Positions 34,994 to 45,495 are shown, counted from the first letter of the stretch. The stretch is 64,000 nt of DNA from Cloacimonetes bacterium UBA6097 (GCA_002435865.1 DIWV01000007.1:301611-365610); one strand, 5' to 3'. Notes: generated by a model not told the origin, from the letters alone. Numbers and translations: made by a program.

Positions 34994-35755
34994 ATGAAAA
35001 AGAGCTGTTTCGTTATACTGATTCTTATGGTTGCATTAACAATTTTAGTCACAGCCGTGAGCTGTAAAAAGAAGGAAGAGCCTATCCTCAGAATAGGCAC
35101 CAATGCCGAGTATCCGCCTTTTGAGTATAAAATTGATAACGTGTTTGCCGGTGTTGATATGGATTTGATTAAAGCCTTAGCTGATTCGATGGGGATGAAA
35201 TATGAAATCATCGATATGGATTTCGATGCCCTGATTCCTTCCCTTACTTCCAACAAAATTGATCTGGCAATTTCTGCTATTACGATAACAGAAGACCGGA
35301 AACAACAGGTAGATTTTTCAGTACCTTATTACATTGCCAATCAGGTGATTATAGCCAGGCAGGATACTGAACTGATAATTGAAAAACTGGAAGACCTCGG
35401 CAAGCTGAAAGTCGGCGCTCAAAATGGCACAACAGGGCAGATTTATGTCGATTCGATGCTTGTAAAAGCCAAACTGATGGATAAAAACAACCTCAAGAAA
35501 TACAGCACCAATATTGAAGCTATTACTGATATGCTGAACGGAAATATTGACGTTGTGATAATAGATGACAGTGCTGCCCAGGGTTATAGCAAGCTCAAAC
35601 CGATGAGCATAATTTTCAAGATTGAAACCAATGAAGAATATGGTATTGCTCTTCCCAAGGAATCACCTTACAAAGAAAAAATCAACTTGGCTTTGGAAAA
35701 GGCGATTAACAGCGGTGAAGTTGGCTCAATTATAACCAGGAACTTTGGCGAATAA
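34994..35755 (+). CDS. Amino-acid ABC transporter substrate-binding lipoprotein
   Basis: A 253-residue periplasmic binding protein. The lipobox VTAVSC puts the lipidated cysteine at C24. The mature protein begins ILRIGTNAEYPPFEYK and contains VDMDLIKALADSMGM, DLAISAITITEDRKQQVDFS and KVGAQNGTTGQIY, the family-3 (polar amino acid) binding-protein pattern. AGGAGG precedes the ATG. Followed by two permeases and an ATPase; ligand (glutamine, arginine, cystine and so on) cannot be assigned from sequence. Confidence 0.94.
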   Translation: MKKSCFVILILMVALTILVTAVSCKKKEEPILRIGTNAEYPPFEYKIDNVFAGVDMDLIKALADSMGMKYEIIDMDFDALIPSLTSNKIDLAISAITITEDRKQQVDFSVPYYIANQVIIARQDTELIIEKLEDLGKLKVGAQNGTTGQIYVDSMLVKAKLMDKNNLKKYSTNIEAITDMLNGNIDVVIIDDSAAQGYSKLKPMSIIFKIETNEEYGIALPKESPYKEKINLALEKAINSGEVGSIITRNFGE

Positions 35756-35763
35756 ATAAGTTT

Positions 35764-35864
35764 CAGGAACACTAAATTCACGAAAACAGCGAAATACACG
35801 AAAGGGATTTTCATTAGATCTTGTATAAGTGTGTTTCGTAGACTTTGTGTGTTTGGTGTTCCTG
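35764..35864. repeat. Long imperfect inverted repeat inside the ABC operon
   Basis: CAGGAACAC (35764-35772) pairs with GTGTTCCTG (35856-35864), and the arms extend inward imperfectly through words of the type ACACGAAA for about 36 bases. It occupies the gap between the binding protein and first permease, where it could reduce or differentiate downstream expression. Confidence 0.65.
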
Positions 35865-35914
35865 CTTCTCTTTTGGCTCATTACACATAACCCGTAACAA
35901 ATAAAAGGAGCATT

Positions 35915-36589
35915 ATGTTTGAATCACTGCTCTATATTTTAACCAATTTCCCTCTGCTCTTAAAAGGCGTAATAATTGCCATAGAAATCACGGTCTGCTC
36001 CATAGGATGGGGAATGGTACTGGGTATTTTCGTGGCTTTTCTTAAAATTTATGGTTCCAAACCGATGAAGAAGGTTGTATCTGTTTATGAATGGATTTTC
36101 CGGGGAATACCGCAATTAGTGCTGCTTTTTATTGTCTATTTCGGACTGCCTACAATAGGATTGAACTTCGGTCCTTTTTTGTCTGTGGTAATTGGTTTGG
36201 GATTATGCTCATCAGCTTACCAGGCACAGATTTACAGAGGTGCGATTCTTTCTATCGGAACTGAGCAGATGGAAGCAGGATTGTCGCTGGGGATGTCTAA
36301 GTTTAAAACTCTGTTTTATATAATTTTACCACAGGCGGTCAGGCTTTCCCTACCGGGTTTTACCAACGAATTCACCATTGTCTTAAAAGATTCACCATTG
36401 GCTTATGCGGTTGGAATTGCGGAAATCCTCAAGCATGGCAGGGATTTGATAGTTACATCTTTCCGTCCATTTGAAATCTATCTTGCCTGTGCAATTATCT
36501 ATTTTGTGCTGTTCCAGGCTTTTTATTACCTGTTTAAATATATAGCTTCACGTTTTGAAGTGCCCGGATTCCTCATCACGGAACAATAA
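35915..36589 (+). CDS. Polar amino-acid ABC transporter permease
   Basis: A 224-residue inner-membrane permease of the His/Glu/Gln/Arg family with about five transmembrane helices. FRGIPQLVLLFIVYFGLP and the EAA loop (TEQMEAGLSLGMSKFKTLFY) contact the ATPase. AAAGGAG precedes the ATG. Forms a heterodimer with the permease at 37439. Confidence 0.93.
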   Translation: MFESLLYILTNFPLLLKGVIIAIEITVCSIGWGMVLGIFVAFLKIYGSKPMKKVVSVYEWIFRGIPQLVLLFIVYFGLPTIGLNFGPFLSVVIGLGLCSSAYQAQIYRGAILSIGTEQMEAGLSLGMSKFKTLFYIILPQAVRLSLPGFTNEFTIVLKDSPLAYAVGIAEILKHGRDLIVTSFRPFEIYLACAIIYFVLFQAFYYLFKYIASRFEVPGFLITEQ

Positions 36590-36596
36590 TCGTAGG

Positions 36597-36673
36597 GGGC
36601 AGGTCTTGTGCCTGCCCGAATAAGTTGTGCAGCATTCCAATGCTGGTACAATCACGCAGGTTTGGAAACCTGC
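36597..36673. repeat. Three consecutive REP-like hairpins inside the ABC operon
   Basis: GGGCAGG/CCTGCCC (36597-36617), CAGCATT/AATGCTG (36630-36645) and GCAGGTTT/AAACCTGC (36656-36673) follow each other, flanked by CGTAGG and GCGCTACATC. All three stems are perfect. They fill the whole gap between permease and ATPase. Confidence 0.8.
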
Positions 36674-36692
36674 GCTACATCAGGAGAAGAAG

Positions 36693-37442
36693 ATGTCTTT
36701 AGTAAAAGTAGAAAATGTTAAAAAAAGCTTTGGTAAAAATACTGTTTTGGACGGAGTCTCCTTTACTATTGAAAAAGGAGAGGTCAAAGTTATCATCGGT
36801 CCATCAGGAACAGGTAAATCAACCCTGCTCAGATGCATAAATATGCTGGCTCCACCTGACAGCGGAAAAATCTGGCTGGAAGATACAGAACTGACTAATC
36901 CCAGGACAAATCTGCATCAAATCAGGCAGAAAATAGGGATGGTTTTCCAGCATTTTGCCCTGTTCAAACACCTCAAAGCTATAGATAATGTAGCTCTCGG
37001 GCTGGTAAAAGTAAAAGGGATGAACCGCAGTGATGCTTATGCGAAGGCGATGAAAGACTTGGAAAAAGTGGGACTGGCTGAACATGCAGAAAAGTACCCT
37101 GCCCAGCTTTCCGGCGGGCAGCAGCAGAGAGTAGGCATTGCCAGAGCATTGGCAATGGACCCTCTTTTAATGTTGTTTGACGAACCTACTTCTGCACTTG
37201 ACCCCGAACTGATTGGTGAAGTTTTGCAGGTAATGCAGGACCTTGCCAAAGAAGGCATGACAATGGTCTGCGTAACTCATGAAATGGGTTTTGCCAAATC
37301 TGTTGCCAGCGAAATTATCTTTATGGAGAAGGGTCACATCCTGGAAGCAAGTCCTCCGCAAGAGATGTTTTCCAATCCCAAAAACGAACGCACTCGCAGC
37401 TTTCTGCATAAAATTGCCGAGCTTTATGGAGAAACGCTATGA
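36693..37442 (+). CDS. Amino-acid ABC transporter ATP-binding protein
   Basis: A 249-residue ATPase of the GlnQ/ArtP type. Walker A GPSGTGKST (36-44), Q-loop VFQHFALFKHL, signature LSGGQQQRVGIARAL and Walker B LLMLFDEPTSALDPE are all intact. The start at 36693 follows AGGAGAAGA; the longer frame runs through the hairpin repeats. It overlaps the next permease by four bases (ATGA). Confidence 0.96.
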   Translation: MSLVKVENVKKSFGKNTVLDGVSFTIEKGEVKVIIGPSGTGKSTLLRCINMLAPPDSGKIWLEDTELTNPRTNLHQIRQKIGMVFQHFALFKHLKAIDNVALGLVKVKGMNRSDAYAKAMKDLEKVGLAEHAEKYPAQLSGGQQQRVGIARALAMDPLLMLFDEPTSALDPELIGEVLQVMQDLAKEGMTMVCVTHEMGFAKSVASEIIFMEKGHILEASPPQEMFSNPKNERTRSFLHKIAELYGETL

Positions 37443-38113
37443 GCTTTTTCCAGGCTTTATACAAATACCTGCCCAGCTTTGGGCATGGCTTGTGGTTGAC
37501 CATACTTTTAACATTGATAGCTGCAATCCTGGGATTTATTGCTTCAGTTCCGCTGGTATTGGGAGTTTTATACGGAAATAAACTATGGAAATTCCTTGCC
37601 AAGGCTTTCATTACATTAGTAAGAGGAACACCATTACTGGTGCAGTTATTCTTTATTTATTACGGACTTCCTGCCCTGGGCTGGAGAATACAACCGTTTA
37701 ATGCTGCTTTGGTAGGATTTATTTTGAACTCTGCAGCATACCAGGCAGAATACCTGAAAGGCGGATTTCTTGCTATCACCACAGAACAGATGGAAGCTGC
37801 ATATTCCATTGGCTTGACCAAATGGCAGGCAATAAGGGAGATTATTTTCCCTCAGGCATTCCGTTTTTCCATTCCTGCTTTGTCCAACGAAATTATCTAC
37901 CTGGTTAAATATACCTCTGTGGCATATATCATACAGGTTCCCGAACTGCTTTCACAAGCCAAATTCTTTGCTTCCGATACATATTATGCCCTGGAGATAT
38001 ATTTTACTATCGGAGTCGTGTACCTAGCCTTGATTTGGATAGTGTCAAAGTTATCTGATATGCTGGAGCATAAACTCTATATTCCGGGTTTTGATATATC
38101 GCATTTGAAATAA
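37439..38113 (+). CDS. Polar amino-acid ABC transporter permease
   Basis: A 224-residue inner-membrane permease, paralogous to the one at 35915: LVRGTPLLVQLFFIYYGLPA and TTEQMEAAYSIGLTKWQAIR are the conserved motifs. Translation is coupled to the ATPase by the ATGA overlap. Confidence 0.93.
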   Translation: MSFFQALYKYLPSFGHGLWLTILLTLIAAILGFIASVPLVLGVLYGNKLWKFLAKAFITLVRGTPLLVQLFFIYYGLPALGWRIQPFNAALVGFILNSAAYQAEYLKGGFLAITTEQMEAAYSIGLTKWQAIREIIFPQAFRFSIPALSNEIIYLVKYTSVAYIIQVPELLSQAKFFASDTYYALEIYFTIGVVYLALIWIVSKLSDMLEHKLYIPGFDISHLK

Positions 38114-38173
38114 AAGTAGAGACATGCCTTGTTCTTGTCCGAAAAAGTAGTGTAGCATAGATTTATAATCGAC

Positions 38174-38285
38174 GTCATCCTCGACCCGATCGGGGATCCA
38201 GTTCAATACTTATTAGCAATGCCGGATAAAATTATCGGGAATACTATTCCCGATATACAACAGGATGCTATCCTATGCTGCAAAG
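38174..38285 (+). repeat. PAL-3 and PAL-1 palindromes upstream of the pentapeptide-like gene
   Basis: 38174-38200 is PAL-3 with the stem ATCCTCGA/TCGGGGAT. 38218-38285 is PAL-1 (CAACAGGATGCTATCCTATG) whose second stem is here TCGGGAAT-act-ATTCCCGA, different from the GTGG/CCAC stem of other copies. In-frame codons through it should not be taken as the start of the next gene. Confidence 0.8.
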
Positions 38286-38341
38286 TACATAACACAGATT
38301 ATCAATCACAAAAAAAAACAATGCATACTTTGAAGGTAACA

Positions 38342-38920
38342 ATGCTTTTATCGGCTAACTCAGAAGAACTCGAACTGCATCAGATTACTGATGTAAAGGA
38401 CATACCTGCAAAGGCGGCAAATTTCACAAAATGCAGCTTAGCAGATTGCGATTTATCCGGCTTCAGGTTCAAAGGTATTCTCGATTCATGTAAGTTTACT
38501 GACTGTAATCTTTCGCTCACGTCATTTCAGAATGCTATGCTGCAGGATGTTTCTTTCAAAAGCTGCAAACTGGTGGGGGTGGATTTTACTTTAGTAAATA
38601 AACTTGGATTGCAGATTAACTTCTCGGAATGCCTGCTCAGGAGTTGTAACTTTAACTTTCTGGAAATAAAGAAAACGGACTTCAGCAAGTGCGAATTATT
38701 TGATATAGATTTTATCGGAACAAACCTGGCAGAAAGCAACTTCTCAAATGTTAATTTCAATTCTGTTACCTTCCATGATACTAATCTTACTAAAGCAATC
38801 TTTACAGATGCTCATAACTATAATATCAATCCATTAACAAACCAGATAAAGGGTGCACTGTTTTCGTTACCGGATGCTGTATCTCTGCTGGAATGCATGG
38901 GGATAAAGCTCAAACCGTAG
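38342..38920 (+). CDS. Pentapeptide-repeat-like protein
   Basis: A 192-residue protein whose middle is a run of degenerate A(D/N)LxX pentapeptides (CSLADCDLSGFRFKG, CKFTDCNLSLTSFQN, TDFSKCELFDIDFIGTNLAE, NFSNVNFNSVTFHDTNLTKA), expected to form a quadrilateral beta-helix. Cysteine is unusually frequent at the pentapeptide inner positions. The start at 38342 follows GAAGG; an ATG seven codons earlier has no ribosome site and the frame before that is made of repeat DNA. Function unknown. A strong terminator follows about 100 bases downstream. Confidence 0.75.
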   Translation: MLLSANSEELELHQITDVKDIPAKAANFTKCSLADCDLSGFRFKGILDSCKFTDCNLSLTSFQNAMLQDVSFKSCKLVGVDFTLVNKLGLQINFSECLLRSCNFNFLEIKKTDFSKCELFDIDFIGTNLAESNFSNVNFNSVTFHDTNLTKAIFTDAHNYNINPLTNQIKGALFSLPDAVSLLECMGIKLKP

Positions 38921-39021
38921 GATAAGCGCCCCCGCTTGTCCAAACGAGATTTGTTTTGCTATGACAGATTTGACTATTCTAAAGAGATAGAAGTAATAAG
39001 TTTATCTATTAATGAGTAAAA

Positions 39022-39047
39022 GGGCAGGTTATGACCTGCCCTTTTTT
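39022..39047 (+). terminator. Rho-independent terminator after the pentapeptide-like gene
   Basis: GGGCAGGT (39022-39029), TATG loop, ACCTGCCC (39034-39041), then TTTTTT. On the minus strand it is followed by TTTTACTC, so it may also end the rpoD transcript. Confidence 0.88.
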
Positions 39048-39060
39048 ATTATTAAAACAG

Positions 39061-39122
39061 CATGGATTCCTGCCTGCGCAGGAATGACAAACTGAATGGA
39101 TTCCAAATCAAGTTTGGAATGA
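39061..39122. repeat. Two adjacent PAL-3 palindromes with different stems
   Basis: The first has ATTCCTGC/GCAGGAAT, the second ATTCCAAA/TTTGGAAT, each followed by GAC and preceded by GG or TGG. The second reaches within a few bases of the rpoD stop. Confidence 0.85.
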
Positions 39123-39127
39123 CTTCG

Positions 39128-40867
39128 TCATTTTACATGGAAATTATCCAGGAACTGCTGCAGGATAGCAGCTCTGGAAGGATGCCTAAGTTTCTTGAGA
39201 GCTTTGTCTTCTATCTGACGGATACGTTCACGGGTAACGTTAAAGATATTGCCCACTTCTTCCAGCGTTCTGTGGTAACCGTCATCTATACCGAAACGCA
39301 GGCGGATTACCCGCTCTTCACGTGTGGTAAGTGTACGCAAAACTTCATCAACCTGTCTTTTGAGAAGGCTTCGTTCTGCCAGTCTTTCCGGTGAAATTAT
39401 AGTCCTGTCTTCAATAAAGTCACCCAGGATGCTGTCTTCACTGTCATGCCCGATAGGTTTATCCAGTGAAACTGGTTCTTTGGAAATGGACATAATATTC
39501 TTAATCTTTTCAACAGGGATATCGAGCAGTTCGGCAATTTCTTCCGGATATGGGTCTCTGCCCAGTTTCTGCATCAGGCGTCTGCTGGTACGGTTGATTT
39601 TGTTGATAGATTCAATCATATGGACAGGGATTCTGATTGTGCGCGCCTGGTCTGCAATAGCTCTGGTAATTGCCTGTCTTATCCACCATGTGGCATAGGT
39701 GCTGAATTTATAACCTTTGCGGTAATCATATTTTTCCACAGCACGCATCAAACCGGTATTACCTTCCTGGATTAAATCAAGGAATTCCAGTCCACGGTTG
39801 TTGTAACGCTTGGCAATGGAGATCACCAGACGGACGTTTGCTTCAATCATCTCGTTCTGGGCTTTTTCTTTCATGCGTTCTGCACGTTCAATTTCACGCA
39901 GTAAAAAGACCAGCTCACTGCCTGTCATCCGTGTTTCAAGTTCTACACGGCGTATCTTTCTGCGGGCATTCTTTATCTTACGCAGGGTTTCGATAAAGAC
40001 ATTGGGGTCCATATTCGTTTCCTGATGGACTTCAGTAAAGTCTTCATCGCTCTTTTTTGCTCTTCTGCCATAGGTACATATTTCGTCTATGGTATAGCGT
40101 TTGATACGCGTAAGTTCAGTAATGCTCAAACGGCTTTCTTCAATACGTTCAACTAATGAACGGATGCGGTATACCATGCGCTTGATAAGCTTGTCGTTAT
40201 AATTAAGCAGTCCGAAGGTGTTTACAATAGTGTCGCGGATAGCGTCAATTTCTTCCTGTCGGTTGGCTGTGCCTGTTTCGTCAAAGTCACAGTTATCAAG
40301 AATCTCTCCAACCTGGACAAATGAGCCTTCATTATCCTTTAACAGCTGGCGGAATTTGTCTATAATCTTTACATCCTGGTTCTTATCAATCCAGGTTCCG
40401 ATATCAACTTTAAAGATTTGGTCAAGGCGTACCCTGCGCTCCCTGTAGCGATGCAGGAAATTGTACATTTCACGTAAGGTGCTGCCGGATTTGAATACGT
40501 TCTGGCATATCATTTTCTGATAGGTTTCAATCTTCTTGGCAACTCTTACTTCACCTTCTCTGTCCAGCAGAGGAACGCGTCCCATTTCCCTGAGGTACAT
40601 CCTGACAGGGTCGTCATAATACTTGCGGGGTTTAAACTTCTTGGTTGCTGTAGGTTTCTTAACAGCCAGACTGCCTTTGGTAAGACGTTTTTCCGTCTCG
40701 TCGATGATTTCGATGCCTTCCTGCCCGATGTCATAGATGATGTCGTCAATTTTATCTAAAAATACAGGATTGTTTGGCAGGATGTCGTTAATTTGTTTGA
40801 ATGTTATGTAGCCGGTTTCTCTGCCCAGCTCCGTCAATTTCTTCAAACAATCGTTATAAGTAATCAT
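39128..40867 (-). CDS. rpoD: Primary RNA polymerase sigma factor RpoD
   Basis: A 579-residue housekeeping sigma factor. Region 1.1 is at the N-terminus, region 1.2 at [20 protein letters not shown], region 2 at [20 protein letters not shown], region 3 at [18 protein letters not shown], and region 4.2 at [20 protein letters not shown]. The ATG at 40867 follows AGGGAG; a GTG two codons earlier is inside the spacer. Ten bases separate it from dnaG, so it is the last gene of a cvpA-mutS2-dnaG-rpoD unit, consistent with the classical macromolecular-synthesis link. Confidence 0.97.
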   Translation of the reverse strand: MITYNDCLKKLTELGRETGYITFKQINDILPNNPVFLDKIDDIIYDIGQEGIEIIDETEKRLTKGSLAVKKPTATKKFKPRKYYDDPVRMYLREMGRVPLLDREGEVRVAKKIETYQKMICQNVFKSGSTLREMYNFLHRYRERRVRLDQIFKVDIGTWIDKNQDVKIIDKFRQLLKDNEGSFVQVGEILDNCDFDETGTANRQEEIDAIRDTIVNTFGLLNYNDKLIKRMVYRIRSLVERIEESRLSITELTRIKRYTIDEICTYGRRAKKSDEDFTEVHQETNMDPNVFIETLRKIKNARRKIRRVELETRMTGSELVFLLREIERAERMKEKAQNEMIEANVRLVISIAKRYNNRGLEFLDLIQEGNTGLMRAVEKYDYRKGYKFSTYATWWIRQAITRAIADQARTIRIPVHMIESINKINRTSRRLMQKLGRDPYPEEIAELLDIPVEKIKNIMSISKEPVSLDKPIGHDSEDSILGDFIEDRTIISPERLAERSLLKRQVDEVLRTLTTREERVIRLRFGIDDGYHRTLEEVGNIFNVTRERIRQIEDKALKKLRHPSRAAILQQFLDNFHVK

Positions 40868-40877
40868 TGACACTCCC

Positions 40878-42599
40878 TTATACTAAAATACGATGAATTA
40901 CTTTGTTCTTGGTGATTTGGATTAGTTGCTGAAGTAAAACTGCCTTCTGTTTGAAGAGCTCCAGGTTGTCAGGTTCCGTTTTAATTTTCTTGTCCATCTG
41001 CTCCAAATCATATTGCAGCTTGCGGACTATAACCTCATTTAAGGTATCTTCGAAACTCATCCCTGTTAAATCTTCAAATAGAAGGTCAGCCAGTTGCTCT
41101 CTCAGAGCGTTGCTTTCGATTTGGTCAAGAAGTCGGGCAGGCTCATCAAGCTCATCTGCTCTATCTTGTTCCGTCAGATATTTGTATATCTGTTTATATT
41201 CTTCATTAAAAAAATAATCGGTATTCAGGTCTTGCGCAAGAGAAATATAGTATTTTTTATCTTTCAAAGCCAGAGCAAGCAGGAACTTCTCTTCCGGATT
41301 AGCTTCAGAATCATCCTGATAAGCTCTTTGCTGATTCTGGGGACGATTGCTCATATTGATTTTCTGCTTGATTGAGCTTTCACTGATGCTGAATGTTTCA
41401 GAGACTTCCTTTACCAGGAATTCTTTTTGGATAGGATCTTTAATTTGTCTTATGGCATCTGATAATTGTTCAATCCTGTCTTTTACGGGAATCTCCAGCT
41501 TTTCATTCTCAGCCATAAAGCCAATCAGAGAATGTGCGTGATTAATAAAATCAATCAATGCGTCCTTACCATGTTTCAAAAGGAAGGAATCGGGGTCTTC
41601 TTGTTCAGGCAAGACTACGATTTTGGGATTGAAGCCTTTGCTCAGGATGAGCAGTCCAGCCCTAAGTGCTGCTTTCTGTCCAGCCAGATCACCATCATAG
41701 AGCATGTAGATATTCTGCGAGTATCTGCCCAAAAGGTAAATCTGGTCTTCTGTCATTGCAGTTCCCAAAGAAGCAACACAATTGTTAAATCCGCTTTCAT
41801 ACAAACGCAGGAAATCCATATAACCTTCGCAGACCAAAGCTACATCTGCTTTTGCAATGTCATACTTGGTCTTGAACAGACCATAAAGCTCTCTGCCTTT
41901 GGTGTAAAGCTCAGTCCCGGGTGAATTGATGTATTTGCTTACTTCTGAGCTTGATGATAGTATGCGTCCGCCAAAAGCAATAACATCCCCCGTATTGTTA
42001 TGAATGGGGAACATCAGCCGTTCTTTGAACTGGTCAACAAGATTGCCCTGGTAATTTCCAAACAGACCGCTTTCTTTTAAAATGCCGGGATTAATCCCTT
42101 CCTTGAGTAGATAATTCTTCAGACCGCTGTTACTGTTTAGTGCGTATCCAAGTTCCAATGACTTTGCTGTTTCAGGCGAGATTTGCCGTTCTTTAAGATA
42201 GTCCAAAACCTGCTGACCGTGTTCAAACAGATTAGTAGTATAGAATTCCTTTGCCAGCCTGTAAACCTGAACCAGCAATTCTCTTTTTGTAGAAACAACC
42301 CGGGGTCTGTCTCTTTCCGGTATTTTGATTCCTGCCCGTTCTGCCAGTTTTTTGAGGGCTTCAATAAAGCTAAGCTTTTCATATTCCTGGACAAAGGTTA
42401 TTACGTTTCCTGCTTTTCCACAGGCAAAGCACTTGAAAATCTGCTTTTGCTGGCTTACGTTCATGGAAGGATGGCTGTCATTGTGAAAAGGGCAGAGTCC
42501 GCGATAGCTGTTGCCTGCTTTTTTGAGCGCAATATAATTGCCTATGACATCAACAATGTCATTACTTCTGCGTATCTGGTCAATCAGGTTGCTATCCAA
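40878..42599 (-). CDS. dnaG: DNA primase
   Basis: A 573-residue replication primase. The CHC2-type zinc finger ligands are C36, H39, C57 and C60 ([22 protein letters not shown]). The TOPRIM core has [13 protein letters not shown] and [17 protein letters not shown]-terminal helicase-binding domain follows (~430-573). The start codon is TTG at 42599, seven bases after AAGGA and ten bases after the mutS2 stop; no ATG fits the start of the zinc finger. Confidence 0.96.
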   Translation of the reverse strand: MDSNLIDQIRRSNDIVDVIGNYIALKKAGNSYRGLCPFHNDSHPSMNVSQQKQIFKCFACGKAGNVITFVQEYEKLSFIEALKKLAERAGIKIPERDRPRVVSTKRELLVQVYRLAKEFYTTNLFEHGQQVLDYLKERQISPETAKSLELGYALNSNSGLKNYLLKEGINPGILKESGLFGNYQGNLVDQFKERLMFPIHNNTGDVIAFGGRILSSSSEVSKYINSPGTELYTKGRELYGLFKTKYDIAKADVALVCEGYMDFLRLYESGFNNCVASLGTAMTEDQIYLLGRYSQNIYMLYDGDLAGQKAALRAGLLILSKGFNPKIVVLPEQEDPDSFLLKHGKDALIDFINHAHSLIGFMAENEKLEIPVKDRIEQLSDAIRQIKDPIQKEFLVKEVSETFSISESSIKQKINMSNRPQNQQRAYQDDSEANPEEKFLLALALKDKKYYISLAQDLNTDYFFNEEYKQIYKYLTEQDRADELDEPARLLDQIESNALREQLADLLFEDLTGMSFEDTLNEVIVRKLQYDLEQMDKKIKTEPDNLELFKQKAVLLQQLIQITKNKVIHRILV

Positions 42600-42609
42600 A
42601 ACTCAATCC

Positions 42610-44952
42610 TTAAATGGTTATAACGGTAACACCGCTTCCACCTGCTTCCTGTGGCGGTGTTCCGATAGTTTTAACCTGCTTTTTCATCTTCAGGTAATCT
42701 CTCACTTTGGTCCTCAGGGCACCTGTTCCCTTGCCATGTACAATCCGCAGGCTGTGCAGTCCTGCTACCATAGCATCGTCAATAAATTCATCTATTAAAG
42801 GCTGTGCTTCATCAAAAGTACAACCCAGGAGTTTCAGTTCAAAGTGCGCATTGGAACCGGTCTTTATCCTTGAATATGTCTGGGTTTCAGTAATCTGGGT
42901 CTGCTTACTTTCATAAATATTATTCAGCTTAGTCTTAAAATGTATTCCATTCATATCGACAAAGACATCATCATCCTTGATTTCCGTAATCACTGCATTA
43001 GTCTCAAAATCACCCAGCCACACATTATCACCGGGTTGAGGATTAAAAACCTGCTTTCTCTTTTTCTTGTCAAAGCCGTTTATCCTGTCAAGGTTTTCTG
43101 TCTGCATTTCCTGCAGCCTGGAAACCATTTCAGTAGTTTTTTTCTTTCTCTCATCGCGTTCAGACTGTTTAAGCTCTTCAATTTCATTTAGCAGCAGCTT
43201 TTGGTTATTAATCAAATCCTGCTGATATTCCTTGAGCAGTTCCTTGCGTTTACCTTTAAGCTCTTCATCAAACTTCTTAATACGCTGTTCATACTCACCG
43301 ATAGTGGCATCCAGATTGCGGTTCTTGAGTGTAACCTGCCAGCCTTCCGTTGCCAGATGTTTCTTTTCTTCCTGCAGTTTTTTGATAAGCTCAGTAAACT
43401 CCAGGTTCTGGCTTCCGGTAAGCTCTTTTGCCCTGTCAATAAGTGATTTATCCAATCCCAATGAAGCTGCCACTTCAATGGCAAAGCTGTCACCGGGGAA
43501 GCCTGTCTGAAAGCGGTAAGTAGGAATCAAAGACTTCATATCAAACTGCATGGAAGCATTGGTGCATCTGTCCCTGTTTTCAGCAAATACTTTTAAAGCG
43601 GTGTAATGCGTTGTCACCATACCTTTGGCTTGTTTGCTTAAAAGAGATTCCATAATGGACTGAGCCAAAGCGCTGCCTTGCTGTGGGTCGGTTGCTGCTC
43701 CGATTTCATCCAGCAGGACAAGTGTCTTTTCATTACATATATCCAGCATAGCCTTGATTTTGGATATGTGTGATGAAAAGGTACTAAGAGCCTGCTCAAT
43801 GGATTGTTCGTCACCTATATCGGCAACAACATTATCAAACATCCCGATTTCCGTTCCCTCATCAACAGGTATTGGCAGTCCGGTAAGAGCCATCAGGGTA
43901 AGCAGACCTACTGCTTTGAGTAATACGGTTTTCCCGCCTGTATTAGGTCCGCTGAGAACCATAAAGTCAAATTCACTACCCAGGTTCAGGTCAAAAGGGA
44001 TAACTTTGCTTACTTCACCTTTCTGCAATATCAATAGCGGATGCCTGGCTTTTATGAAGTGAAGTTCGGTTGTGCCGGTAATCTTCGGAACTCTCGACTG
44101 TAATGTCCTGCCAAGCCTGCTGCAGGCAAACCATCTGTCCAGTTCGGCTAACTGCGTATAGTTTTGTAAGAGCTGTGCCTGCAAAGCCCTGATATCATCG
44201 GTAAAAGCCTGGAATATCCTGAAGATTTCCCTCTTTTCTTCCTGCTGCAGCATCTGCAGTTCATTATTGACTCCAACCACATCTTCCGGTTCCATAAACA
44301 CAGTTGCCTTGCTGCCGGAATGACCCTGCACAATACCTTTTATCTGGGAAACATGCGTTTCCTTGATGGGAATCACATAACGTCCGTCCCTTTGGGTAAC
44401 GAACTTTTCCTGCAAGGCGTTTTCGACTGCAGCATCGGTAAATTTCTTCTGCAAGGTGCGGATTATTTGTTCACGCAGGAGCGTCTTCTTTTTCCTGATG
44501 CGCTTGAGTTCTTCGGAAGCAGTGTCTTTAACCTCTCCATCAACATCGAACACCTGTTCAAACTGCTGAACGATATGGGGCAGAGGTGTAAGCCGTTTGA
44601 GTAATTTATACAGTTCCTTATAGCCATCCAGGTCAGCTCTGCGATTGCAGATTTCCGTCGCCAGCCTGGCATTGAGATAGACCAGGCGAAACTGCTCATA
44701 ATCATAAACAATCTGCCTGGTATCGCTAAAAACTTCTTCTAAAGGGAGAAGTTCACTGAAATCAATATCGTGCCCGTGCTTCAAAGCTTCCCGGATTTCA
44801 TCCAGCAGAACCAATCTGCTATTGATAGCAGAGATATCTGCAAGCGGAGTAAGCTGTGCCGCAAGGTCTTTCCCTGCCCGGCTGTGACAATCCCTGACGA
44901 TATAATCGACTATTTTGTCATATTCCAGGTCATGAAAAAGCTTATGCTGCAT
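42610..44952 (-). CDS. mutS2: MutS2 endonuclease / ribosome-rescue ATPase
   Basis: A 780-residue protein. The MutS-type core domain is followed by the ATPase (Walker A GPNTGGKTVLLKAVG; TLVLLDEIGAATDPQQGSAL), a long coiled-coil (~500-640), and the C-terminal Smr nuclease domain with IVHGKGTGALRTKVRDYLK. No mismatch-recognition domain, as expected for MutS2. In Bacillus it acts on recombination intermediates and collided ribosomes. The ribosome site is weak; nine bases separate it from cvpA, so translation coupling is likely. Confidence 0.96.
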   Translation of the reverse strand: MQHKLFHDLEYDKIVDYIVRDCHSRAGKDLAAQLTPLADISAINSRLVLLDEIREALKHGHDIDFSELLPLEEVFSDTRQIVYDYEQFRLVYLNARLATEICNRRADLDGYKELYKLLKRLTPLPHIVQQFEQVFDVDGEVKDTASEELKRIRKKKTLLREQIIRTLQKKFTDAAVENALQEKFVTQRDGRYVIPIKETHVSQIKGIVQGHSGSKATVFMEPEDVVGVNNELQMLQQEEKREIFRIFQAFTDDIRALQAQLLQNYTQLAELDRWFACSRLGRTLQSRVPKITGTTELHFIKARHPLLILQKGEVSKVIPFDLNLGSEFDFMVLSGPNTGGKTVLLKAVGLLTLMALTGLPIPVDEGTEIGMFDNVVADIGDEQSIEQALSTFSSHISKIKAMLDICNEKTLVLLDEIGAATDPQQGSALAQSIMESLLSKQAKGMVTTHYTALKVFAENRDRCTNASMQFDMKSLIPTYRFQTGFPGDSFAIEVAASLGLDKSLIDRAKELTGSQNLEFTELIKKLQEEKKHLATEGWQVTLKNRNLDATIGEYEQRIKKFDEELKGKRKELLKEYQQDLINNQKLLLNEIEELKQSERDERKKKTTEMVSRLQEMQTENLDRINGFDKKKRKQVFNPQPGDNVWLGDFETNAVITEIKDDDVFVDMNGIHFKTKLNNIYESKQTQITETQTYSRIKTGSNAHFELKLLGCTFDEAQPLIDEFIDDAMVAGLHSLRIVHGKGTGALRTKVRDYLKMKKQVKTIGTPPQEAGGSGVTVITI

Positions 44953-44961
44953 AGAGAGGGG

Positions 44962-45495
44962 TTATTTCTTTAACTTGGGGATTTTTACAGCCAGTGAATC
45001 TACAACTGCCGGCAGCTTTACCTTGCGCTGCAAAACATTATCCAATTCACTGCGGATTATCTTTACTGCAGCATAGACACGGTGTTTGTCTGAATTCTGC
45101 AGGCTTCGTTCCACAGAAGGGATAAGCTCTATCATAATAGACAGCACAACCAGGAAAATAAGCCCTGCCATAAAGCCAAACAGCGCACCCATAGCGGAAT
45201 TGATAAAAGACATATGCATCAGCTTTACCGCTTTTTCCAGCAGCATCCTGATGATTTGCACTATCAACGCTATCAGCGCTACTATCAGTATCACAGCCAG
45301 GATTGTAGAGACAAATACCCCCAGATGCAGCTTGAGCATTATTCCGTGTTTGACTAAGGGGAAATAGTGTGCAATGAGGAAAAATACCAGAATGATGCCA
45401 ATCAGATGCAGAAGCATGCCTATAAAGCCTTTGCGCCATCCTCTCCATAAGACAAAAACGAGGAATAGAATTATCAGCCAATCAAAGATACCCAT
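44962..45495 (-). CDS. cvpA: CvpA-family membrane protein
   Basis: A 177-residue inner-membrane protein with four transmembrane helices (WLIILFLVFVLWRGW, FIGMLLHLIGIILVFFLIA, STILAVILIVALIALIV, SAMGALFGFMAGLIFLVVL). FDWLIILFLVFVLWRGWRKG at the start is the CvpA family signature. In many genomes it lies beside mutS2, as here. First gene of the mutS2-dnaG-rpoD unit. Confidence 0.9.
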   Translation of the reverse strand: MGIFDWLIILFLVFVLWRGWRKGFIGMLLHLIGIILVFFLIAHYFPLVKHGIMLKLHLGVFVSTILAVILIVALIALIVQIIRMLLEKAVKLMHMSFINSAMGALFGFMAGLIFLVVLSIMIELIPSVERSLQNSDKHRVYAAVKIIRSELDNVLQRKVKLPAVVDSLAVKIPKLKK

